Position numbers and translations under genes: made by a program | Assembly (NCBI RefSeq): GCF_001295795.1 | Contig: NZ_LJHY01000008.1 | Location: 1-64,000, forward strand | Length of the DNA: 64,000 nt | Direction of reading: 5' to 3' | From: Novosphingobium sp. AAP83 | Lineage (GTDB): Bacteria; Pseudomonadota; Alphaproteobacteria; Sphingomonadales; Sphingomonadaceae | Part shown: piece after piece, positions 24,716-33,811 of the stretch | Numbering within the stretch: position 1 is the first letter of the stretch | Layout of the letters: every line of letters starts with the position of its first letter | Notes under the pieces: generated by a model | The model's database searches: none | Told to the model about the DNA's origin: nothing | What the model saw: only the letters and a program-made list of their open reading frames with translations

Positions 24716-25654
24716 ATGGGCATAAAGGCACTGGGCTATGTCAGAATAGCGACCGCCAAGGTCGAGGCGTGGGACCACTTCATGACGCAAGTGGTGGGCA
24801 CGATGCGCGGGCAAAGCCCTGCGCCGGATGTTGCAACCTATCGCATCGACGACCGGCCCTTCCGCTTCTGGGTGGAGAAAGCCGATGCCGACCGTTTGCT
24901 GGTTGCCGCCTACGAAGTGGGTGATGCGGCGGAACTGGCCGATTTGCGTGAGACGATTGCAGGGCTGGGGCGCGAGATTGTTGATGGCGATGCCGCGCAA
25001 GCAGCGGCGCGGGGCGTAGCGGCGTTCTTTGCCACCAGCGATCCGGCTGGCAATGGCCTCGAATTCTTTTGCGGCGATACGCGCGATGATGTTGCGTTCG
25101 TCTCTCCAGCAGGCGTCAGCGGTTTTGTGACCGGCGATATGGGCATGGGCCACGCGGTGTTTGCCACGCCGAACTTTGAGGAAGCACACAGCTTCTACAA
25201 GGCGATCGGCTTTGCTGATACCGACATTCCGCGCTTCCGCTTTTCGGATGATCCGGCTGATCCCGGCATGGGCTTTGCGTTCATGCATGCCGCCAATGGC
25301 CGCCATCATTCGGTTGCCATCGCCGAAATGCCGGTGCCGCCATCGGCCTGCATCCACCTGATGCTGGAGATGAAAACGCAAAGCGACGTGGGCAAATGCC
25401 ATGATCGCATGCGCCTGAACAAAGTGCCGGAAAGCGCTTCTATCGGGCGGCATGTGAATGACCAGACCTTTGGTTTTTATATGCAAACGCCATCGGGCTT
25501 TGACATCGAGATCGGTTCTGATCCCTTGGTGATTGACCCTGCCAATTGGACGCCGACCGCGCACTTGCAACCCAGTGAATGGGGCCATGTCTGGGCGTGG
25601 CAAAAAGCGCTTGAAGAACAGAAGCTTGAAGAACAGCAGGGAGAGTCTGCGTGA
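24716..25654 (+). CDS. hsaC: Type I extradiol ring-cleavage dioxygenase (HsaC/TesB type)
   Basis: A 312-residue two-domain VOC-fold extradiol dioxygenase. Fe(II) ligands are His146, His214 and Glu265, which match the His146/His210/Glu260 triad of BphC. Second-shell residues His198, His246 (RHVND), Asp249 and Tyr255 are also in place, so it should be active. HsaC/TesB cleaves the catechol 3,4-DHSA made from ring A in androgen degradation. In oestrogen-degrading sphingomonads a related enzyme (OecC/EdcB) cleaves 4-hydroxyestrone, and that is a real alternative. AGGAAA precedes the ATG at 24716. The stop overlaps the IpdA start (GTGA), so they are coupled. No HsaD hydrolase is nearby. Confidence 0.85.
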   Translation: MGIKALGYVRIATAKVEAWDHFMTQVVGTMRGQSPAPDVATYRIDDRPFRFWVEKADADRLLVAAYEVGDAAELADLRETIAGLGREIVDGDAAQAAARGVAAFFATSDPAGNGLEFFCGDTRDDVAFVSPAGVSGFVTGDMGMGHAVFATPNFEEAHSFYKAIGFADTDIPRFRFSDDPADPGMGFAFMHAANGRHHSVAIAEMPVPPSACIHLMLEMKTQSDVGKCHDRMRLNKVPESASIGRHVNDQTFGFYMQTPSGFDIEIGSDPLVIDPANWTPTAHLQPSEWGHVWAWQKALEEQKLEEQQGESA

Positions 25655-26541
25655 CCGCCAGAATGCTCGACAAACGGATGAGCGCGGCCGAGATCGTCGC
25701 GCAATTGTCCGACGGGATGACTTTGGGCATTGGTGGCTGGGGTCCGCGCCGCAAGCCTATGGCGCTGGTGCGCGAGATTTTGCGGTCCGATCTCAAGGAC
25801 CTGACCGTGGTGGCTTATGGCGGGGCCGATGTCGGCATGCTGTGCGCGGCGGGTAAAGTGCGCAAACTGGTGTTCGCCTTCGTCAGCCTTGATGCGATCC
25901 CGCTGGAGCCGTGGTTCCGCAAAGCCCGCGAGAGCGGCACGCTGGAAGTGCTGGAACTGGACGAGGGCATGTTCCAATGGGGCCTGAAGGCCGCAGCCTT
26001 CGGCTTGCCCTTCCTGCCCACGCGCGTGGGCCTTGGCACCGATCTTGCCGAACTGGGCGGATTGAAGACCGTGCAATCGCCTTATGACGATGCCGAAACG
26101 CTGATCGCGATGCCTGCGCTGAAGCTGGACGCGGCGCTAATCCATGTGAACCGCAGCGATTGGCGCGGCAATGTGCAAGTGTTCGGCCCCGATGCCTATT
26201 ACGACGAATGGTTCGCCAAGGCTGCGGCCAAGGCCTATGTTTCGTGCGAGGAACTGGTCGACAAGATGGAGGACCATTACCCCGAAGGCGCGCAGGACAA
26301 TTTGTTCGAACGCTGCTTTGTTTCGGGCGTGGTGGAAATGCCGTGCGGAGCGCACCCAAGCTCGATGCCACCGCACTACGGCTGGGATATGAAGGCGTTC
26401 AAGGCTTACGCCGATAGCGCGCGCGTTCCGGGAGATTGGGATGCGGTAAAGGACCGCTTTGTTGGCGCATCCGAAGCCGAATATCTTGCAAATATTGGCG
26501 GAAAGGAGGCGGTGACGGGCTTGCCCTTGCCGATTTTCTGA
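25651..26541 (+). CDS. ipdA: IpdA: COCHEA-CoA hydrolase alpha subunit
   Basis: A 296-residue class I CoA-transferase-fold protein matching IpdA of steroid degraders (about 290 residues). Landmarks are MTLGIGGWGPRRKP near the N-terminus and EMPCGAHPSSMPP near the C-terminus. IpdAB is not a transferase but a hydrolase that opens ring C of the last cyclic intermediate, COCHEA-CoA. The GTG at 25651 overlaps the dioxygenase stop and has GGGAGAG upstream; an ATG at 25663 is the alternative. IpdB follows with a 1-base overlap, as expected for a heteromeric pair. Confidence 0.9.
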   Translation: MTARMLDKRMSAAEIVAQLSDGMTLGIGGWGPRRKPMALVREILRSDLKDLTVVAYGGADVGMLCAAGKVRKLVFAFVSLDAIPLEPWFRKARESGTLEVLELDEGMFQWGLKAAAFGLPFLPTRVGLGTDLAELGGLKTVQSPYDDAETLIAMPALKLDAALIHVNRSDWRGNVQVFGPDAYYDEWFAKAAAKAYVSCEELVDKMEDHYPEGAQDNLFERCFVSGVVEMPCGAHPSSMPPHYGWDMKAFKAYADSARVPGDWDAVKDRFVGASEAEYLANIGGKEAVTGLPLPIF

Positions 26542-27332
26542 TGAGCGACATTACCCTTGTAGATTTGTGCATCTTCGCCTGTTCCGAGGCATTCCGCGAC
26601 AATGGCGAGATCGTGGCAACCGGGGTTGGCCCTGTGCCGCGTCTGGCTGCGGGGCTGGCCAAGCTGACGCATACGCCCGAACTGATGATGACCGATGGCG
26701 AGGCCTATCTGGTGGAGCAGCCTGTGCCGCTGGGGCCGCGCGCCTATGATGCGCGCAAGCCTGCGGGCCATCTGCCGTTCTCGCGCTTTTTCGATAGTGC
26801 GGTATGGTCTGGCCGCCGCCATGCGATGGTGACGCCAACCCAGCTTGACCGCTTTGGCCAGATCAACCTTTCGTACATGGGCGGCACTTACGACAAGCCC
26901 AAGACGCAAATGCTGGGCGTGCGCGGTTTTCCCGGCAACACGATCTATCACCCCAACTCGTTCTTCTTCCCCGCACATGGCCCGCGCGTGTTTGTGCCGC
27001 AGGTCGATATGATTTCGGGCGTGGGCTACAATCCGGCCAAGCGCACCGCTGGCGGCAATTTCTCGGCGGTGGACTTGCGCGTGATCGTGACGAACTTGTG
27101 CGTGATGGACTTTGCCGGGCCAGACAACGCGATCCGCGTGGTGTCTTTGCACCCCGGCGTTACGTTTGACGAAGTGCAGGCGGCCACCGGATTTGAACTC
27201 GCTCAGGCCGAGACCATGGTTGAGACGGCGATGCCAAGCGCGGAGGCGCTGGACGTGATCGCCGCGCTTGATCCGCACAATATTCGCGCCGGCGTAATCA
27301 AAGATAACCCGCCCGCCGTGCGGGCCGCCTGA
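26541..27332 (+). CDS. ipdB: IpdB: COCHEA-CoA hydrolase beta subunit
   Basis: A 263-residue partner of IpdA from the CoA-transferase beta family. It begins SDITLVDLCIFACSEAF and contains GNTIYHPNSFFFPAHGPR and VVSLHPGVTFDEVQAATGF, typical of the beta subunit. The ATG at 26541 shares one base with the IpdA stop. A longer frame upstream lies inside ipdA and is rejected. Together the subunits hydrolyse the ring C 1,3-diketone of COCHEA-CoA after EchA20 has opened ring D. Confidence 0.9.
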   Translation: MSDITLVDLCIFACSEAFRDNGEIVATGVGPVPRLAAGLAKLTHTPELMMTDGEAYLVEQPVPLGPRAYDARKPAGHLPFSRFFDSAVWSGRRHAMVTPTQLDRFGQINLSYMGGTYDKPKTQMLGVRGFPGNTIYHPNSFFFPAHGPRVFVPQVDMISGVGYNPAKRTAGGNFSAVDLRVIVTNLCVMDFAGPDNAIRVVSLHPGVTFDEVQAATGFELAQAETMVETAMPSAEALDVIAALDPHNIRAGVIKDNPPAVRAA

Positions 27333-27344
27333 GGAGATGACACG

Positions 27345-28238
27345 ATGACGGATCTGGTCGAACCCAAACAGGTGGATATCGTTTACGAGACGGAGGAACC
27401 CGTCCGCTACGAAGTGATCGACAATGTCGCGTGGATCACGATGAACCGGCCAAAGTTCAACAATGCCCAGAACGGGCAGATGACGTATGCGCTGGACGAT
27501 GCGTTCAATCGCGCCACGCAGGATGATGGCGTGCGCGCAATTGTGCTGGCGGGCGAGGGTAAGCACTTTTCCGCAGGCCATGACATCGGCACGCCGGGGC
27601 GCGATCTGCATCACGAGTTCGACAAGCGGCTGATGTTTGCCCCGCATACCAACAAGCCGGGCGCAGAATTGCTCTATACGCGTGAGCAGGAGCAGTACCT
27701 TGGCATGTGTCGCCGCTGGCGCGAAATTCCCAAGCCTACCATCGCGATGGTGCAGGGGGCATGCATCGCCGGTGGGCTGATGCTGGCGTGGGTGTGCGAT
27801 CTGATCGTGGCATCGGACGATGCGTTTTTCCAGGATCCGGTCAACCCGTTGATGGGCATTCCGGGGGTGGAATACTTCGCCCATGCCTATGAGTTGCCGC
27901 CGCGCGTGGCCAAGGAATTCCTGCTGCTGGGCGAACGTATGCCTGCTGCCCGTGCTTATGATTTCGGTATGGTCAATAAAGTGGTGCCGCGCGAACAATT
28001 GCGCGAGGCCACCGCAGCATGGGCCGCGAAACTCGCTGGGCAGAACCGGCTGGGCAACTGGTTGACCAAGCAGGCGGTGAACCACGTTGAGGAACTGCGG
28101 GGCAAGCGCGCGGCGATGGATGCGGTCTATCACATGCATCACTTTGCCCATGCGCAAAACGATCTGGTGACCGGCAATTCGATTGCGGGCGTTAGCGGCA
28201 AATCGGCAGCGGCGGCCAATAAGGCTGATCAATCCTGA
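27345..28238 (+). CDS. Crotonase-family protein lacking both hydratase glutamates
   Basis: A 297-residue crotonase-fold protein. Oxyanion-hole segments are SAGHD (76-80) and GACIAGGLMLA (138-148). Aligning these by eye with rat enoyl-CoA hydratase puts Met147 at the Glu144 position and Val166 at Glu164, so neither catalytic Glu is kept. It is therefore unlikely to be a simple enoyl-CoA hydratase and may be an isomerase, C-C hydrolase or lyase on a ring-derived CoA ester. It lies 12 bases after ipdB, and its stop overlaps the ipdC start. The C-terminal 20 residues are Ala/Lys-rich and may be disordered. Confidence 0.8.
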   Translation: MTDLVEPKQVDIVYETEEPVRYEVIDNVAWITMNRPKFNNAQNGQMTYALDDAFNRATQDDGVRAIVLAGEGKHFSAGHDIGTPGRDLHHEFDKRLMFAPHTNKPGAELLYTREQEQYLGMCRRWREIPKPTIAMVQGACIAGGLMLAWVCDLIVASDDAFFQDPVNPLMGIPGVEYFAHAYELPPRVAKEFLLLGERMPAARAYDFGMVNKVVPREQLREATAAWAAKLAGQNRLGNWLTKQAVNHVEELRGKRAAMDAVYHMHHFAHAQNDLVTGNSIAGVSGKSAAAANKADQS

Positions 28239-29305
28239 TGGGCGATACACTTGCCACGGTTTTGACGCAGCGCCTCGGGTGTCGTTTGCCGGTGATCCAG
28301 ACCGCGATGGGCTGGGTTGCCAAGCCCGAACTGGTCGCCGCCTCAAGCAATGCAGGGGCCTTCGGGTTTCTGGCCTGTGCTGTGATGCAGCCTGCCGAAG
28401 CGCGTGAAGAAATCGCGCGGTTGCGTGATCTGACGCCGCACAATTTCGGGGTCAATTTTCACAGCTTCCAACCCGGCGCGGAACAGATTGTCGAAGCTAT
28501 TTTGGCCAACAAGGATCGGGTGCGGGCGGTCAGCTTCGGGCGAGGGCCTGATGCGAAAATGATCGGTGCGTTTCGGGATGCCGGTATCTTGTGCATCCCC
28601 ACGGTCGGCGCAGTGAAGCACGCGCAAAAGATGGTGCAACTGGGCTGCGAGATGGTGACCGTGCAGGGCGGCGAAGGCGGCGGCCACACCGGCGCTGTGC
28701 CGACAACTGTGCTGTTGCCGCAAGTGCTGGATGCGGTGGATGTGCCGGTCGTGGCCGCAGGCGGCTTTGGCGACGGGCGCGGTCTTGCCGCAGCACTGGC
28801 GTTTGGCGCTGTGGGCGTGGCGATGGGCACCCGCTTTTTGATGACGGCGGAAAGCCCGGTTCCGGGCGCACCCAAGGCTGCTTATGTGAAAGCCGGGACC
28901 GGCGACATCGCGGTTTCGACCAAAGTTGATGGCATGCCGCAACGCATGATCCTGAACCCGCTGCTGCGCCGCATTGAAGCTTCGGGCAAGTTGGCGATGT
29001 GGGCGCGGGCGATGGAAGCGGGCCTTGCGATGAAGCGCCAGAATGGCTGGAGCGTGGCGCAAGTGATTGCCAGCGCCCGCGCGATGACCGCGCATGGCGA
29101 AATGCCGCTGGCGCAAGCCATCATGGCAGCGGCGGCGCCAATGATGATCATGCGCGCGGTTGTTTCTGGCGATGCCGAACAGGGCTTGATGGCCACAGGC
29201 GTTGTTGCGGGCCGGTTGGGCGATTTGCCCACATGCGCCGATCTTATGCAATCCATCGAAGCACAGGCGCGGGCGAGCATCGCCGCGCTTTGTTACGGGA
29301 ACTGA
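28238..29305 (+). CDS. ipdC: IpdC: nitronate-monooxygenase-family flavin enzyme of ring C/D degradation
   Basis: A 355-residue FMN TIM-barrel protein of the 2-nitropropane dioxygenase family. It matches IpdC, with PVIQTAMGWVAKPEL, VTVQGGEGGGHTG and GGFGDGRGLAAALAFGA (phosphate-binding end of the barrel). IpdC introduces a double bond into the 5-oxo HIC-CoA skeleton before EchA20 acts. The ATG overlaps the previous stop by one base. The order ipdA-ipdB-crotonase-ipdC-echA20 parallels the actinobacterial ipd regions, which supports the assignment over generic nitronate monooxygenase. Confidence 0.88.
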   Translation: MGDTLATVLTQRLGCRLPVIQTAMGWVAKPELVAASSNAGAFGFLACAVMQPAEAREEIARLRDLTPHNFGVNFHSFQPGAEQIVEAILANKDRVRAVSFGRGPDAKMIGAFRDAGILCIPTVGAVKHAQKMVQLGCEMVTVQGGEGGGHTGAVPTTVLLPQVLDAVDVPVVAAGGFGDGRGLAAALAFGAVGVAMGTRFLMTAESPVPGAPKAAYVKAGTGDIAVSTKVDGMPQRMILNPLLRRIEASGKLAMWARAMEAGLAMKRQNGWSVAQVIASARAMTAHGEMPLAQAIMAAAAPMMIMRAVVSGDAEQGLMATGVVAGRLGDLPTCADLMQSIEAQARASIAALCYGN

Positions 29306-29308
29306 CCC

Positions 29309-30064
29309 ATGCCAATTACTACCGAAATCCGCGACCGCATTGCCGAGATCGTGTTCGATGTGCCGCCGGTCAACGCGTTCGATAGCGAAACGTGGATGTC
29401 CTTGCCTGCCATCATCACGGCGGCGGCGAGCAATCCGGAAGTCAACTGCGTGTTGATCCGCGCGGCTGAAACGGCGCGCGGGTTCTGCGGCGGGGTGGAT
29501 ATCAAGGAGATGCAGGCGCATCCCGAACGGATCACCGTGCTCAATCGCGGCAATTACCTGACGTTCAAGGCCATTCGCGATGCCGAAGTGCCGGTGGTTG
29601 TGGCGGCGCACAAGTTTGTGATCGGCGGCGGCATCGGCATTTGCGGGGCTTCTGACACGATCATCGCGGCGGATGATGCGTTCTTCTCGCTGCCCGAGGT
29701 GGATCGCGGTGCGATGGGCGGGGCCAGCCACCTTTCGCGAATGCTGCCGCTGCACAAAGTGCGTGCTGCGTTCTTTACCGGCGGCAATATCCCGGCAGAG
29801 GAAGCCTATCGTCTGGGCGCGGTCGAGAAAGTGGTGCCGCGCGCCGATCTGGTGGCCGAGGCGCATGCATTCTGCGCCGTGATTGCCTCCAAGAGCCGCA
29901 AGGCGCTGGTCATCGCGAAAGAGGCGCTGAACGGGCTGGAGCCGCGCGATGTGGATCGCGGCTATCGCTGGGAGCAGGGCTTCACGCTCGAAATGTATAT
30001 GCACGAAGACAGCCAGAAAGCGCGCGACGCTTTTGTGGAAACCGGCAAGGTGGCCAAGTTCTGA
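29309..30064 (+). CDS. echA20: EchA20: ring D-cleaving crotonase-family hydrolase
   Basis: A 251-residue crotonase-fold protein close in layout to EchA20 of Mycobacterium: PPVNAF near residue 19, GFCGGVDIKEMQ at 58-69, VIGGGIG at 104-110, LPEVDRGAMGGASHLSR near 128-144 and a terminal EQGFTLEM segment. Glu130 (LPE) is at the Glu164 position of enoyl-CoA hydratase, while the Glu144 position is Gly110. EchA20 hydrolyses ring D of HIEC-CoA to give COCHEA-CoA, the IpdAB substrate. It starts 3 bases after ipdC, and its stop overlaps the next gene. Confidence 0.88.
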   Translation: MPITTEIRDRIAEIVFDVPPVNAFDSETWMSLPAIITAAASNPEVNCVLIRAAETARGFCGGVDIKEMQAHPERITVLNRGNYLTFKAIRDAEVPVVVAAHKFVIGGGIGICGASDTIIAADDAFFSLPEVDRGAMGGASHLSRMLPLHKVRAAFFTGGNIPAEEAYRLGAVEKVVPRADLVAEAHAFCAVIASKSRKALVIAKEALNGLEPRDVDRGYRWEQGFTLEMYMHEDSQKARDAFVETGKVAKF

Positions 30065-31227
30065 TGAACCTTACCTATACTCCTGAACAACAGGCTTTTC
30101 GCGCCGAAGTGCGCGGCTGGATGGAGGCCAATGTCCCCAAAGAGCCGCTGGTGACGCTGGAATGCCGCGAAGGCTATGACGCCCACGTCGAGTGGGAACG
30201 CAAGCTGGCGAGCGGGAACTGGGGCATGGTGACATGGCCCGAGGAATTCGGCGGGCGCGGGCTGGACCTGATCGAATGGCTGATCTTCGAAGAGGAATAC
30301 TTCCGCGCCGGTGGCCCCAACCGGGCAAACCAGAACGGCATCTTCCTGCTTGGCCCCACGATCATGGAATTCGGTACGCCTGAACAGAAGGCGCGGTTCT
30401 TGCCGCCGATGGCGCGCGGAGAAGAGATCTGGGCACAGGCGTGGTCTGAACCGGGCGCGGGCAGCGATATGGCCGCGATCCAGTCAAAAGCGGTGCGGGA
30501 TGGCGATCATTATGTGATCACAGGCCAGAAGACATGGTCAAGCCGCGCGGCCTTTGCCGACTGGGGCTTCGGCATTTTCCGGACAGACCCCGAAAGCAAG
30601 CGTCACAAGGGGCTGACGTTTATCCTGTTCGATATCAATTCGCCCGGTATCACGCGCCGTCCGATCCGTCAGTTGCATGGCGATACCGGCTTTGCCGAAC
30701 TGTTCTTTGATGAAGTGCGCGTGCCGGTGGAGAATTGCCTTGCCGGTGAAGGGCAGGGCTGGAACGTGGCGATGGCGACGGCAGGGTTTGAACGCGGGCT
30801 GATGCTGCGTTCGCCGGGCCGGTTTCAGGCCACCGCCAAGCGACTGGTCGAACTTTACCGCGAGCATGCAGACAGGGCTTCGCCTGCTGCGCGCGAGGCG
30901 GTGGTGCAGGCGTGGGGCGCGGCGCAGGCCTATGCCTACAACACATATGCTGTGGCATCGAAGATCATGGCGGGCGGCAAAATCGGTGCAGAGGCCAGCC
31001 TGAACAAGATCTTCTGGTCCGAACTCGACCGCACGATGCACCGCACGGCGATGCAATTGCTGGGGGCGGCAGCCGAACTCAAACGGTTTGACGACGGGCG
31101 CATCAACCAATGGCTGGAGGGCTATATGTTCTCGCTTTCCGGCCCGATCTATGCCGGATCAAACGAGGTCCAGCGCAACATCATCGCGGAACGCCTGCTC
31201 GGCCTGCCGCGTATCGGCAACGGTTGA
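30064..31227 (+). CDS. Acyl-CoA dehydrogenase, large subunit of a heteromeric pair (FadE29/FadE31-like)
   Basis: A 387-residue acyl-CoA dehydrogenase. It has the N-terminal helical domain (TYTPEQQAFRAEVRGW), the central strand motif AQAWSEPGAGSDMA, TGQKTWSS, and a C-terminal GSNEVQRNIIAERLLGLPR that contacts FAD. With the 310-residue partner 14 bases downstream it has the two-gene form of steroid-specific alpha2beta2 dehydrogenases (FadE28-29, FadE31-32). Within this operon a ring-derived substrate after IpdAB (FadE31/32/33 role) is more likely than a side chain. The start overlaps the echA20 stop by one base. Confidence 0.87.
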   Translation: MNLTYTPEQQAFRAEVRGWMEANVPKEPLVTLECREGYDAHVEWERKLASGNWGMVTWPEEFGGRGLDLIEWLIFEEEYFRAGGPNRANQNGIFLLGPTIMEFGTPEQKARFLPPMARGEEIWAQAWSEPGAGSDMAAIQSKAVRDGDHYVITGQKTWSSRAAFADWGFGIFRTDPESKRHKGLTFILFDINSPGITRRPIRQLHGDTGFAELFFDEVRVPVENCLAGEGQGWNVAMATAGFERGLMLRSPGRFQATAKRLVELYREHADRASPAAREAVVQAWGAAQAYAYNTYAVASKIMAGGKIGAEASLNKIFWSELDRTMHRTAMQLLGAAAELKRFDDGRINQWLEGYMFSLSGPIYAGSNEVQRNIIAERLLGLPRIGNG

Positions 31228-31241
31228 AGAGGGGCCAAGCG

Positions 31242-32174
31242 ATGGATTTCCGTTTCACCGACGATCAATTGACACTGGCGAGCAGTGTGCGTGATTACCT
31301 TGAGGGCACACACGGTCCGCAAGTGCTGCGCCGCCTTGATCAGGAAGGCAACCGCGATCCCGCGATCTGGCAGGGACTGGTCGAGATGGGGCTGACCGGA
31401 CTGCTGGTGCCCGAAGAGCAGGGCGGGCTGGGGCTGGGACTTGTAGAAGCTGCGCTGATTGCGGCCGAATGTGGCCGCGCCTGCCTTGCCGAACCGCTGG
31501 TGGATACCGCGTTTGTGGGTGTGCCATGGGCCGTTGCGCGGGGTGATCTTACCGGGCTGGAGCAGGTGGTTTCGGGCGAGAAGACACTGGCGCCTGCCCA
31601 TGTGATCAACCCGTGGTTGGCCGATGGCCATGGCGATCATGTGCAAAGCGTTGATCCGCTGCGCAATCTGGCAAAGGTAGAAAGCGCCGCCAGTGATGAT
31701 CCGCACCTGCTCAATCTTGGCGCGCTGATGTGTGCGGCGCAGTTGACCGGGATCGCCGATGCGATGCTGGCCCAAGCGGTCGAATATGCCAAAATCCGGA
31801 CCCAGTTTGGCCAACCGGTCGGCGCGTTTCAGGGATTGAAGCATCAATTGGCGTCGTGTTCGGTTGCAGTCGAATTTGCCAAGCCGGTGGTCTGGCGCGC
31901 GGCTTCGGCGCTTCAGGATGGTCTGGCATCGGCGTCGCTGCACGTCAGCCACGCCAAGCTGGCGGCAACCGATGCCGCGATGCTGACGGCAGAAACCGCG
32001 ATCCAGGTGCATGGCGCGATGGGTTATACTTACGAGGTTGACCTGCATTTCTGGATGAAGCGCGCTTGGGCGCTGGCAGGCGCGTGGGGCGACCGCGCAT
32101 TCCATTATGCCCGCGTTGATGACGCGGTGCTTGGCGGCACTTTTGCCATCGGCCCTGAAAACACATTTGCCTGA
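31242..32174 (+). CDS. Short acyl-CoA dehydrogenase subunit (FadE28/FadE32-like)
   Basis: A 310-residue acyl-CoA dehydrogenase-fold protein, shorter than the usual 380. The middle beta domain is much reduced, and the C-terminal FAD-contact motif is IQVHGAMGYTYEVD. Such short subunits pair with a full-length partner in heterotetramers with fewer FAD sites, which fits the gene at 30064. GAAGAGGGG lies upstream of the ATG at 31242. The thiolase gene follows after 7 bases. The likely role is alpha,beta-desaturation of a steroid-derived CoA ester. Confidence 0.83.
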   Translation: MDFRFTDDQLTLASSVRDYLEGTHGPQVLRRLDQEGNRDPAIWQGLVEMGLTGLLVPEEQGGLGLGLVEAALIAAECGRACLAEPLVDTAFVGVPWAVARGDLTGLEQVVSGEKTLAPAHVINPWLADGHGDHVQSVDPLRNLAKVESAASDDPHLLNLGALMCAAQLTGIADAMLAQAVEYAKIRTQFGQPVGAFQGLKHQLASCSVAVEFAKPVVWRAASALQDGLASASLHVSHAKLAATDAAMLTAETAIQVHGAMGYTYEVDLHFWMKRAWALAGAWGDRAFHYARVDDAVLGGTFAIGPENTFA

Positions 32175-32181
32175 AGGACGG

Positions 32182-33339
32182 ATGACGATGCCTGAAGCCT
32201 ATATCATCGATGCGGTTCGCGCGCCGGTTGGCCGCAAGAAGGGCAGCCTTGCCGCCGTGCATCCGGCAGACCTTGGCGCGCATCCGATCAAGGCCCTGAT
32301 CGCCCGGACTGGCATTGACGCAGGGCTGGTGGATGACGTGGTCTGGGGGTGCTGCGATACGATCGGGCCACAAGCGGGCGATATCGGACGTACCGCATGG
32401 CTGGTAGCAGGCCTGCCGCAACACGTGCCGGGCACAACGATTGACCGCCAGTGCGGTTCATCGCAGCAGGCCCTGCACTTTGCTGCGCAAGGCGTGATGA
32501 GCGGGACGCAGGATCTGGTCGTGGCAGGCGGCAGTCAGGCCATGAACGCAATTCCCATTTCCGCCGCGATGTATGCAGGCGAGGCCTATGGCTTTGGCGA
32601 TCCGTTTACCGGTTCGGCAGGATGGCGCGAGCGCTATGGCGACGGGCTGCTTAACCAGATCAATTCAGCCGAAATGATTGCCGCCAAGTGGGGCATCACC
32701 CGCGCTGCGATGGAGGCCTTTGCCGTGGCCAGCCATGCACGGGCGCAAGCGGCCACCGACAATGGCTGGTTTGCCAACGAAATCGCCCCGCTTGAAGGGC
32801 TGGCCCATGACGAGACAATCCGCGCAGGCACGACTCCTGAAGGGCTTGCCGGATTGCGCACGGTGCAAGAGGGCGGGGTGATCACTGCAGGCGTCGCCAG
32901 CCAGAACTGCGATGGCGCAGCCGCCTTGCTGGTGGCAAGTGAACGCGCGGTCAAAGAGCATGGATGGAAGCCGCGCGCGCGCATTCACCATATCTCGGTG
33001 CGGGCCGATGATCCGGTCTGGATGCTCACCGCGCCGATCCCGGCGACGCAACATGCCTTGGCCAAGGCCGGGATGACGGTTGCCGATATCGATCTGTTCG
33101 AATGCAACGAAGCTTTTGCATCGGTGCCGATGGCGTGGATGCAGGAACTGGGCATTCCGCACGAGAAAGTGAACATTCATGGCGGCGCGATTGCGCTGGG
33201 CCATCCGCTGGGCGCTTCGGGCGCGCGGCTGATGACCACGCTGCTGAATGCGCTGGAGCGCACCGGTGGCCGTTATGGCTTGCAGACCATGTGCGAAGGT
33301 GGGGGCCAAGCCAACGTCACCATCATCGAACGGCTGTGA
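32182..33339 (+). CDS. fadA6: FadA6-like beta-ketothiolase
   Basis: A 385-residue thiolase. The nucleophile is Cys91 ([10 protein letters not shown]). Later motifs are [27 protein letters not shown] with its His, and the terminal [16 protein letters not shown] with the second Cys. Sequence details ([29 protein letters not shown]) match FadA6 of the mycobacterial ring-degradation cluster. FadA6 cleaves the beta-keto thioester formed after ring C and D opening. A second ATG at 32188 is in frame. It sits among acyl-CoA dehydrogenase and SDR genes of the same pathway. Confidence 0.87.
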   Translation: MTMPEAYIIDAVRAPVGRKKGSLAAVHPADLGAHPIKALIARTGIDAGLVDDVVWGCCDTIGPQAGDIGRTAWLVAGLPQHVPGTTIDRQCGSSQQALHFAAQGVMSGTQDLVVAGGSQAMNAIPISAAMYAGEAYGFGDPFTGSAGWRERYGDGLLNQINSAEMIAAKWGITRAAMEAFAVASHARAQAATDNGWFANEIAPLEGLAHDETIRAGTTPEGLAGLRTVQEGGVITAGVASQNCDGAAALLVASERAVKEHGWKPRARIHHISVRADDPVWMLTAPIPATQHALAKAGMTVADIDLFECNEAFASVPMAWMQELGIPHEKVNIHGGAIALGHPLGASGARLMTTLLNALERTGGRYGLQTMCEGGGQANVTIIERL

Positions 33340-33343
33340 TGCG

Positions 33344-33808
33344 ATGAGCGCCAATCCGGCCATTGCCATCCCGAACTTGCTCTATCGCTATGCCGAGGCA
33401 TTTGACGATGGCGATTTCGAAGGTGCCGCGCGGCTTTTTGACGGAGGCTATCTGCTTGCGCAGGATGAGCGCATTGAGGGCGTTCCGGCCATTCTGGCAA
33501 TGTGGCAATCGTGGGTGCATGTCTATGATGGTAGCCCGCGCACGCGGCATATCACGACCAATCCAATCATCGAACTTGCCCCCGACGGGCAGAGCGCCAC
33601 GTGCCGATCGCAGTGGACGGTTTTGCAGCAGACCGAAGGCTATGCACTGCAGATCGTTGGCAGTGGCCGATATGTTGACCGCTTCGCCGTGACCGATGGC
33701 GAATGGCATTTCACCGAACGCAATTATGCCAAGATCGATTTTCTGGGGGACACCAGCGCACATATGCGGCGCACCCCAGCCGATACCCAAGCGAGCAAGG
33801 ACGACTGA
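33344..33808 (+). CDS. SnoaL-like NTF2-fold protein in the ring-degradation operon
   Basis: A 154-residue NTF2-fold protein. Tyr16, Asp21 and His69 follow the Tyr-x4-Asp ... His pattern seen in four other SnoaL proteins in this window and in BaiE. It begins 4 bases after fadA6 and ends 3 bases before an SDR gene, so it is an integral member of the operon. A dehydratase or isomerase role on a CoA ester or keto acid is inferred. No characterised homologue was recognised. Confidence 0.75.
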   Translation: MSANPAIAIPNLLYRYAEAFDDGDFEGAARLFDGGYLLAQDERIEGVPAILAMWQSWVHVYDGSPRTRHITTNPIIELAPDGQSATCRSQWTVLQQTEGYALQIVGSGRYVDRFAVTDGEWHFTERNYAKIDFLGDTSAHMRRTPADTQASKDD

Positions 33809-33811
33809 ATC

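Noticed and set aside
25651..27332. 3-oxoacid CoA-transferase pair
   Set aside because: Subunit lengths and landmarks fit IpdA/IpdB, and the neighbours are the other ring C/D genes.
27345..28238. A second EchA20
   Set aside because: It lacks the LPE glutamate and the DIKEMQ segment of EchA20; the protein at 29309 has both.
28238..29305. Ordinary nitronate monooxygenase
   Set aside because: The fold is the same, but position between ipdB/crotonase and echA20 and the matching landmarks favour IpdC.
26406..30004. Long minus-strand frames (646 and 553 codons) opposite ipdB, ipdC and the crotonase genes
   Set aside because: The sense strand has recognised, tightly spaced genes. The antisense products show no domains and no ribosome sites.
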